The notes under the pieces were generated by a model. The model saw only the letters and a program-made list of their open reading frames with translations. It made no database searches and was not told the origin of the DNA. A stretch of 36,673 bases of DNA from the NCBI RefSeq assembly GCF_025143365.1, contig NZ_JALXPE010000040.1:1-36673 (forward strand). Reading direction: 5' to 3'. A program made the translations under genes and the position numbers. Origin of the DNA: Microbacterium sp. p3-SID336 (GTDB lineage Bacteria > Actinomycetota > Actinomycetes > Actinomycetales > Microbacteriaceae). Positions 31,480 through 36,673 of this stretch are shown piece after piece. How positions within the stretch are numbered: position 1 is the stretch's first letter; every line of letters begins with the position of its first letter.

Positions 31480-32295
31480 ATGGGAACCGTGGTCGGATCG
31501 AGCGTCTCGGGACGCGTCGTCGTCATCACCGGGGGCGGCACGGGCATCGGCGCGGCCGTCGCGGAGCGCTTCGCGGCGGAGGGGGCCCATGTGGTCGTCG
31601 TCGGCCGCAGGCCCGAGCCGCTGCAGGAGGTGGAGCGGGCCGTCGGCGCGGTGCCCATCGTCGCCGACGCGGCGGACACGACCTCCGCGAAGGCCGCGGT
31701 GGCGGAGATCCTCGCCCGCTTCGGCCGCATCGACGTGCTGGTCGCGAACGCCGGAGGGCACGGCTTCTCGCCCGTGGCCGAGACCGACGACGCGAGCTGG
31801 GAGGCGGCGATCCGCGCGAACCTCACCACCGCGTTCACCATGGCGCGCGAGGCGCTCCCGGCGCTGATCGAGGCGAAGGGGCAGATCGTGATCGTGTCGT
31901 CCCTTGCGGGGCTCTTCGCCGGTCCGTCGGTGGCCGGATACACCGTGGGCAAGCACGCGCTGATCGGCCTGACCCGCACGCTCGCCCGCGACTACGGTCG
32001 GCACGGCGTACGCGTGAACGCGATCTGCCCCGGCTGGGTGCAGACGCCGATGGCGGACGAGGAGATGGACGAGTTCGCCTCGCACGCGGGCCTCGGCTCG
32101 CGGGAGGAGGCGTATGCCACGGTCACGGTCGACGTGCCGCTGCGACGGCCGGCCCGTCCGGCGGAGATCGCCTCGGTCGTGCGGTTCCTGGGCTCGGGGG
32201 AGTCCTCCTACATCACGGGTGCCGTGATCGTCGCGGACGGCGGCTCGCACGTGGTGGACGTCCCCACGATCGCGTTCGACCACGCCGGCATGTGA
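31480..32295 (+). CDS. Short-chain dehydrogenase/reductase (NADP-type)
   Basis: A 271-residue classical SDR. Cofactor loop TGGGTGIG (17-24), Arg43-Arg44 after strand 2 (VVVVGRRPE) suggesting NADP, ANAGG, Asn114 in IRANLTTAF, Ser140/141 and Tyr154-x-x-x-Lys158 in YTVGK. The C terminus has SSYITGAVIVADGG and a 13-residue tail VVDVPTIAFDHAG beyond the family average. The start has an AGGAG nearby (CAACAGGAGCACACATG). It differs from its neighbour in predicted cofactor, so the two may catalyse opposite or successive redox steps. Confidence 0.9.
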   Translation: MGTVVGSSVSGRVVVITGGGTGIGAAVAERFAAEGAHVVVVGRRPEPLQEVERAVGAVPIVADAADTTSAKAAVAEILARFGRIDVLVANAGGHGFSPVAETDDASWEAAIRANLTTAFTMAREALPALIEAKGQIVIVSSLAGLFAGPSVAGYTVGKHALIGLTRTLARDYGRHGVRVNAICPGWVQTPMADEEMDEFASHAGLGSREEAYATVTVDVPLRRPARPAEIASVVRFLGSGESSYITGAVIVADGGSHVVDVPTIAFDHAGM

Positions 32296-32414
32296 CAGCG
32301 GCGCCGCGGCTGAGCCCGGCAGACGTGGGTACCGCACGACGGAAGCGGGGACTGCGGTCGCCGGGGACGTGACCGAGACCGTGGGCGCGTCGGTGCGGCC
32401 GTGATCGGGGCGGT

Positions 32415-32446
32415 GCCTCCGTGACCGGGGGCGCCGCAGCGGAGGC
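32415..32446. terminator. Possible bidirectional terminator hairpin
   Basis: GCCTCCG (32415-32421) and CGGAGGC (32440-32446) form a 7-bp stem with an 18-base GC-rich loop, between the convergent SDR and HAD genes. The stem is short for a terminator; the remaining gap from 32296 shows only GC-rich sequence with repeated GACCG motifs. Confidence 0.4.
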
Positions 32447-32452
32447 CGAGCG

Positions 32453-33103
32453 TCAGTCGATGTGCAGCGCGAAGCCGTCGTCGGACGGGAGCACGCGCAC
32501 CTGCGTGAGGTCGTCCACGTGCGCGGTGGGGGCGTGCGCTGCGGCGTGCGGGCCGATGCCGATCACGCGCATCCCCGCGGCGTGCGCGGCCTGGATCCCG
32601 GCGCCGGAGTCCTCGAACACCACGCAGTCCGCGGGGTCGACCCCGAGCGTGCGCGCCGCGAGCAGGAACCCCTCGGGGTCGGGCTTCGACGCCGACACGC
32701 TCTCGGCCGTCACGGTGAGCGCGGGAACCTTCAGCCCCGCCTGGCCCATGCGGGCAGTCATCAGTGCGACGTTGGCCGAGGTGACGATGGCGTGCGGGTG
32801 CGACTCGAGACCGGCGAGCAGGGCGTCGGCGCCCGCGATGCCGATCACGCCGTCCACATCCGCCGACTCCGTGGCGAGCATGACCTCGTTCTCGCGGAGG
32901 TTGATCTCGTGGTCGCGCTCGGGCAGCAGGATCGCCATGCTCTGATGCCCCTGCCGGCCGTGCACCACGCTCAGCACGGTCGCCGGGTCGAGACCGTGCG
33001 GCTCCGCCCACGCCAGCCACAGTCGCTCCACGACGGCGGTCGAGTCGACGAGGGTGCCGTCCATGTCGAGCAGGGCGGCGCGGGCGTGCAGGATCTGGGT
33101 CAC
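32453..33103 (-). CDS. HAD-superfamily hydrolase, subfamily IA (phosphatase-like)
   Basis: A 216-residue phosphohydrolase. Motif I LLDMDGTLVDS with nucleophile Asp13 and acid/base Asp15, motif II VTSAN, motif III Lys in SASKPDPEGFLLAA, and motif IV VFEDSGAGIQAAHAAG. The helical cap between motifs I and II is the type seen in sugar-phosphate phosphatases such as DOG1/GPP-like proteins. The start is a GTG at 33103 without a clear ribosome site. It is a lone gene between convergent SDRs and the ABC transporter; substrate cannot be assigned. Confidence 0.88.
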   Translation of the reverse strand: MTQILHARAALLDMDGTLVDSTAVVERLWLAWAEPHGLDPATVLSVVHGRQGHQSMAILLPERDHEINLRENEVMLATESADVDGVIGIAGADALLAGLESHPHAIVTSANVALMTARMGQAGLKVPALTVTAESVSASKPDPEGFLLAARTLGVDPADCVVFEDSGAGIQAAHAAGMRVIGIGPHAAAHAPTAHVDDLTQVRVLPSDDGFALHID

Positions 33104-33163
33104 GCGTTCAGGCTAGACCCCGGAGTTGTGCGCGAGCCGGACCCCGGTCAGCCGCATCCCGCT

Positions 33164-33246
33164 CAGCCGTGTCACCGCAGCCGTGTCAGCGCCGCAGCCG
33201 TGTCAGCGCCGCAGCCGTGTCAGCGTCGCAGCCGTGTCAGCCGCCG
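33164..33246. repeat. 17-bp tandem repeat between HAD and livF
   Basis: Units of CAGCCGTGTCAGCGCCG at 33178, 33195 and 33212 (one base changed), preceded by a 14-base version at 33164 and followed by a partial copy at 33229. No spacers, so not a CRISPR. It fills the gap between the HAD start and the LivF stop. Confidence 0.9.
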
Positions 33247-33257
33247 CCCCCGTCGCC

Positions 33258-33950
33258 TCAGCCGCCGAGGTAGGCGCGGTGCAGCAGCTCCGGGTCGTCC
33301 TGGAGCGTCTGCGGGGCGCCCTGGAACGACACACGCCCGCCCGCGACCACCACGGCCTCCTGCGCGAGACCGAGCGCGAGCTGGGTGAACTGCTCCACGA
33401 GCAGCACGCCCACGCCGGACTGCGCGATCGAGGTCACGATCGGCATCAGGCGCATGAACACCACCGGGGCGAGGCCCAGAGACATCTCGTCGATCAGCAG
33501 GATGCGGGGCTTCACGGCGAACGCCCTGGCGAGCACCACCATCTGCTGCTCGCCGCCGGAGAGCAGCGCGGTGGGGGCGTCGATGCGCTTCTCGAGCTCG
33601 GGGAACTGCGCCAGCACGGCGTCGATCTCGCCCGCGGTGCGCGCGGTCAGCGAGAGGTTCTCGCGCACCGTCAGAGAGGGGAACACCGCGCGGCCCTGCT
33701 CGATGTGGACGATGCCGCGGCGGGCCCTGGCGACCCGGGAGAGCCGGTCGAGGGGCTCGCCGTCGAGGGTGATGCTGCCGGCCGAGTGCGGGGTCACACC
33801 GGACACCGACTCGATCAGGCTCGTCTTGCCCGCCCCGTTCGGTCCGACCAGGGCGAGCACCTCGCCGCCGTTCACCCGCAGGGACACGTCGGAGATCACG
33901 GGACCGGCGCCGCGGCTCACGGTGACGCCGTCGAGGATCAGTTCGCTCAT
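33258..33950 (-). CDS. livF: Branched-chain amino acid-type ABC transporter ATPase
   Basis: A 230-residue ATPase of the LivF group. Walker A GPNGAGKT at 36-43, IEQGRAVFPSLTVRENL in the Q-loop region, canonical signature LLSGGEQQMVVLARAF, Walker B ILLIDEMSLGLAP and switch LLVEQF (Gln in place of a second acidic residue, as in LivF). ATG at 33950 overlaps the stop of the LivM-LivG gene as ATGA. Last gene of the operon. Relatives also carry urea, amides and aromatic acids, so the ligand is not fixed. Confidence 0.9.
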   Translation of the reverse strand: MSELILDGVTVSRGAGPVISDVSLRVNGGEVLALVGPNGAGKTSLIESVSGVTPHSAGSITLDGEPLDRLSRVARARRGIVHIEQGRAVFPSLTVRENLSLTARTAGEIDAVLAQFPELEKRIDAPTALLSGGEQQMVVLARAFAVKPRILLIDEMSLGLAPVVFMRLMPIVTSIAQSGVGVLLVEQFTQLALGLAQEAVVVAGGRVSFQGAPQTLQDDPELLHRAYLGG

Positions 33951-35719
33951 GTCAGCAGCTCCGTCTCTCCCATGTACGCCTTGACGACGTCGGGGTTCGC
34001 GAGGACCTCGGCCTGCGGACCGCTGGCGAGCACGCGACCGAAGTCGAGCACCGTGAGGGTCGGGCAGACCGAGCGCACGAGGTCCAGGTCGTGCTCGATG
34101 ATGATGAGGGCCACGCCGTAGCGCGACGGCAGCTCGCGCAGCCGGGCGGCGAGGGCCAGGTGCTCCTCGTGCGAGAGGCCGGCGGCGGGCTCGTCGAGGA
34201 TCAGCAGCCGCGGGCGCGCGGCCACGTTCGCGGCGACCTCCACCAGCCGCCGCGTCCCCACGTCGACGCTCGACAGGCGGGAGCGCGCCGGCGGGCAGCC
34301 GAAGAAGGCCAGCACCTCGTCGATGTCGGCCGTGGCGAGCCGGCGCCGCGCCACGAAGCGCACATACGCGCCCACTGTGAGCGCGGGCGGCACGCGGTCC
34401 TGCTGGAACGTGCGCCGCAGTCCGAGCCGCGCGCGCCGCGTGGGGGAGAGCCCTGCGAGGTCGCGGTCGCCCAGCAGCACGCGGCCGTCGTGCTGGGGGA
34501 GGAAGCCGCTGATCGCATCCACGAAGGTCGACTTGCCGGCGCCGTTCGGGCCGATGAGCCCCATGATCGACGCGGCAGGTACCTGCAGCGACACGTCGTC
34601 GAGGGCCTTGAGCGCCCCGAACTGCACGGTCAGGCCCTGCACGGTGAGCACGGGCGCCCCGTCGAGTGCGGCCTCGTCGACCGTCGCGGTGGTCGTGGTG
34701 GTGATGACAGCGGCATCGGACTCGGCGTCGGGCGGCAGCGCGGTCAGCGCGGCATTCGCGGTGCGCCGGTCGGCGCGGCGGTAGAGGAGGTTGCGGATGC
34801 CCTGGCCGAGGTTCGTGCCGCTCGTGAGCGCCTGCACGCCCAGCACGCCGAACACGACGAAGGCCCAGTCCTGCGGCACGCCCCAGCGCTTCAGCAGCTC
34901 GGGCACCAGCACCCACAGCAGTCCGCCGAAGATGGCCATGTCGATCAGGTGCGCGCCGGACATGATCGCCAGCACGTACAGCGCGAGCGACTGCAGCGGG
35001 GTGAAGCTGGAGGCGAACGGCAGCTGGACCTGGCCGGCGAGGAGCCCGCCGGAGATGCCGCCGAGCGCGGCGGAGACCGCGAACGCGGTGAGCTTGGCGC
35101 TGCGCACGCTCTGTCCCGCCGCCGCCGTGCCGCGCTCGGAGAACGCCACGGCCTTCCAGCTCGCGCCCCAGCGGCCGCGCTGCAGGAAGAACACGCCGAG
35201 CGCACACGCCGCGAGCACGATGATCGAAAGGAAGAAGAACTCCCGGTCGTTGGAGAACATCTCCGGCCGCTCGACCGCGGTGCCGTCGGCCGAGCCGGGG
35301 AACTGGATCTGCACAAGGGTCACGTCGGCGGCGGCGGCGAACCCGAGGGTCACGACGGCCAGGTTCACCCCGCGCAGCCGGAGGGCGGGGAGTCCGACGA
35401 GGATGCCGACGAGCCCGGCGGCGATGCCCCCGAGCAGCAGCCAGACGAGGAACCCGCCGGGGGCCTGCATCACGTTCAGCAGCGAGACGATCCACGCGCC
35501 GACGGCGGCGAACGTGAGCTGGCACAGCGCGATCATCCCGGCGGAGCCGGTGACGATGCCGAGGCCGAGGATGGCGATCGCGGCGGTGACCGCGCTGATC
35601 GCCAGGAAAACGAAGTACCCGGGAAGGGCGGAGCTGAGGATCGCGCCGACGCCGATGCCGACGGCGGCGACCGCGAACGGCCAGGTGATCCGGAACCAGG
35701 GGCGGTCAGCGAGCGGCAT
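33947..35719 (-). CDS. LivM permease fused to LivG ATPase
   Basis: A 590-residue fusion. Residues about 12-315 are a LivM permease: repeated membrane helices, the conserved SAGMIALCQLTFAAVGAW, LRLRGVNLAVVTLGFA and AKLTAFAVSAALGGISGGLLAG. Residues about 317-355 form a polar Ala/Thr/Asp linker with six threonines. Residues about 356-590 are a LivG ATPase: Walker A GPNGAGKST at 390-398, LILDEPAAGLS as Walker B and IIIEHDLDLV as switch. The ABC signature is poorly conserved (LSSVDVGTRRLVEVA in place of an LSGGQ-like motif). ATG at 35719 has AAGGAGG six bases upstream and overlaps the LivH stop by 14 bp. One frame spans both domains without interruption, so the fusion is real in this sequence. Confidence 0.9.
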   Translation of the reverse strand: MPLADRPWFRITWPFAVAAVGIGVGAILSSALPGYFVFLAISAVTAAIAILGLGIVTGSAGMIALCQLTFAAVGAWIVSLLNVMQAPGGFLVWLLLGGIAAGLVGILVGLPALRLRGVNLAVVTLGFAAAADVTLVQIQFPGSADGTAVERPEMFSNDREFFFLSIIVLAACALGVFFLQRGRWGASWKAVAFSERGTAAAGQSVRSAKLTAFAVSAALGGISGGLLAGQVQLPFASSFTPLQSLALYVLAIMSGAHLIDMAIFGGLLWVLVPELLKRWGVPQDWAFVVFGVLGVQALTSGTNLGQGIRNLLYRRADRRTANAALTALPPDAESDAAVITTTTTATVDEAALDGAPVLTVQGLTVQFGALKALDDVSLQVPAASIMGLIGPNGAGKSTFVDAISGFLPQHDGRVLLGDRDLAGLSPTRRARLGLRRTFQQDRVPPALTVGAYVRFVARRRLATADIDEVLAFFGCPPARSRLSSVDVGTRRLVEVAANVAARPRLLILDEPAAGLSHEEHLALAARLRELPSRYGVALIIIEHDLDLVRSVCPTLTVLDFGRVLASGPQAEVLANPDVVKAYMGETELLT

Positions 35720-36566
35720 CCCACACCTCCTTGCGCTGCGTCCAGAGCAGCAGGACGACGATGAACAGGAACGGGAGGAAGTTGCGCACCAGCGCGACCT
35801 CGTCGATCTGGGCGACGAGACCGCCGAGGACTCCGAGCACGACGCCGCCGACGACGGCGAGGTCGAGTCGGCGGAACCCGCCGAGCAGTGCGGCCGCGGC
35901 GGCGGGGACGATGAGCATCGCCAGGCTGGTGGCGTCGTTGGACTGCGAGGGCGCCACGATGATGATCGCGATCGCACTGATGACGCCCGTCACGAACCAC
36001 ACGGCGATCGACAGGGGCCGGGAGCGGATGCCCAGCAGCTCGGCCGTGGTCGGGCGCTCGGACAGCGCCCGCAGCTGCGTGCCGACCCTGGTGCGGCGCA
36101 GCACGATCCGCACCGCGACCGCCGTCACCACGGCCATCGCGACCGTGGCGACGGTGACCTGGCTGATCACGACGCCGCCGAGAGAGAACGCGGGGCCGGC
36201 GATGATCGGCGTGAACGGCTGCGGCTTGTTGCCGAAAAGGATGAACGACAGGGAGATGAGCAGCAGCAGGGGCCCGACGGTCATCGCCGACCGGGTGGTG
36301 GTGGACGCCTCCGAGAGCCAGGTCGCCGCGATGAACCCGATGGCGGCGGCGAGCACGCCGGCGACCAGGACGCCGAGGATCGAGCCGAGCCAGATGGGCA
36401 GTCCGAGCTCGCGCACGAACCACACGGCCGTGAACGCGCCGAACATGCCCGTGGCCGCCTGCGCGAAGTTGACCACGCGCACGAGCCGGGACATGAGGGT
36501 GAGGCATACGCCGAGGACGGCGTAGAGGCCGCCGGCGGCGAGGCCGGCGATGGCGCCTTGCAGCAT
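35706..36566 (-). CDS. livH: Branched-chain amino acid-type ABC transporter permease
   Basis: A 286-residue LivH permease with about eight membrane helices. It opens LQGAIAGLAAGGLYAVLGVCLTLMSRLVRVVNFAQAATGMFGAF, the family start (normally GLxYALxAxGLTLIFGxxxxxNFAHG), and has RTRVGTQLRALSERPTTAELLGI, the cytoplasmic ATPase-contact loop, near residue 160. ATG at 36566 is chosen for AAAGGA seven bases upstream; an in-frame ATG at 36638 would add 24 Pro/Arg-rich residues. First gene of the run in view. The binding protein expected with this system is not in the window and may lie to the right. Confidence 0.9.
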   Translation of the reverse strand: MLQGAIAGLAAGGLYAVLGVCLTLMSRLVRVVNFAQAATGMFGAFTAVWFVRELGLPIWLGSILGVLVAGVLAAAIGFIAATWLSEASTTTRSAMTVGPLLLLISLSFILFGNKPQPFTPIIAGPAFSLGGVVISQVTVATVAMAVVTAVAVRIVLRRTRVGTQLRALSERPTTAELLGIRSRPLSIAVWFVTGVISAIAIIIVAPSQSNDATSLAMLIVPAAAAALLGGFRRLDLAVVGGVVLGVLGGLVAQIDEVALVRNFLPFLFIVVLLLWTQRKEVWDAAR

Positions 36567-36582
36567 CAGGCGTCCTTTCTGG

Positions 36583-36673
36583 TCGAGGGGGTGGGGTGCC
36601 GGGGCGGTGCGGCGGGAAGGGGCGTGCGCCCGAGGCACCCGGTGCCTGATCGAGGGGGTGGGGTGCCGGGGCG
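36583..36673. repeat. 24-bp direct repeat upstream of livH, running into the window edge
   Basis: The 24 bases at 36583-36606 (starting TCGAGGGGGTGGGGTGCC) recur exactly at 36650-36673, a 67-bp period; the second copy reaches the last base, so more copies may follow. The intervening segment contains the palindrome at 36633. Confidence 0.85.
36633..36647. promoter_or_regulatory. 15-bp palindrome upstream of livH
   Basis: AGGCACC and GGTGCCT, perfect 7-bp arms around a single C, 67 bp upstream of the LivH ATG and between the two 24-bp direct repeats. Candidate operator; no regulator gene adjoins within the window. Confidence 0.4.

Noticed and set aside
33164..33246. Short regularly spaced repeats that might be a CRISPR array
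   Set aside because: Units are 17 bp and contiguous with no unique spacers, and there are no cas genes.

Overview
The window looks like chromosomal DNA of a high-GC actinobacterium, most likely a Micrococcales genus such as Microbacterium. This rests on the very high G+C, GTG starts, a DUF222-HNH protein, an actinobacterial phenylacetate (paa) gene set with a TetR-type regulator, and mycobacterial-style long arylsulfatase. The assignment is by gene content only. No rRNA, tRNA, CRISPR array, insertion sequence or prophage is visible.

Layout. (1) Bases 3-8800: the end of a phenylacetate catabolic cluster: paaK (cut by the left edge) and a TetR regulator on +, then a convergent minus-strand operon thiolase-paaF-paaH-paaZ with overlapping or nearly overlapping genes, then an MHS-type MFS transporter. 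Two related inverted repeats of the PaaR type sit in front of the thiolase operon and the transporter, suggesting one regulon. (2) 8985-13437: branched-chain 2-oxoacid dehydrogenase E1alpha-E1beta-E2 operon (minus) with a divergent Lrp/AsnC regulator; no E3. (3) 13572-15170: a DUF222/HNH protein, followed by a 450-bp gap that is mostly a degenerate 10-bp minisatellite. (4) 15621-25520: aldehyde dehydrogenase and GMC oxidoreductase (+), a TetR regulator (minus), and divergent from it a four-gene sulfonate/sulfate-ester type ABC importer plus cytoplasmic arylsulfatase operon with two near-identical operators 70 bp apart. (5) 25676-30429: a minus-strand operon: APC permease, MoaF-family protein, YtcJ-type amidohydrolase and two DUF202 membrane proteins; divergent from it are two short-chain dehydrogenases (30675-32295). 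(6) 32453-36566: a HAD phosphatase and a branched-chain-amino-acid type ABC transporter (LivH, a LivM-LivG fusion, LivF); its binding protein is not in the window.

How it fits together. Phenylacetate or a relative would be imported by the MHS transporter, activated by PaaK and, after epoxidation by genes outside the window, ring-opened and beta-oxidised by PaaZ, PaaF, PaaH and the thiolase. Region 4 can be read as import of a sulfated alcohol, desulfation inside the cell, then oxidation of the alcohol to the acid by GMC enzyme and aldehyde dehydrogenase; this is an inference from gene order.

The oddest general property is repeat load. Many gaps between transcription units carry their own unrelated short tandem repeat (8-60 bp units), and several metabolic enzymes (PaaH, E1beta, aldehyde dehydrogenase, GMC oxidoreductase) carry Ala/Ser/Pro/Gln/Gly-rich N-terminal extensions before the conserved fold, two of them visibly built from tandem repeats. 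The best candidates for undescribed biology are the sulfate-ester locus with its double operator, the MoaF-amidohydrolase-permease operon and this repeat expansion.
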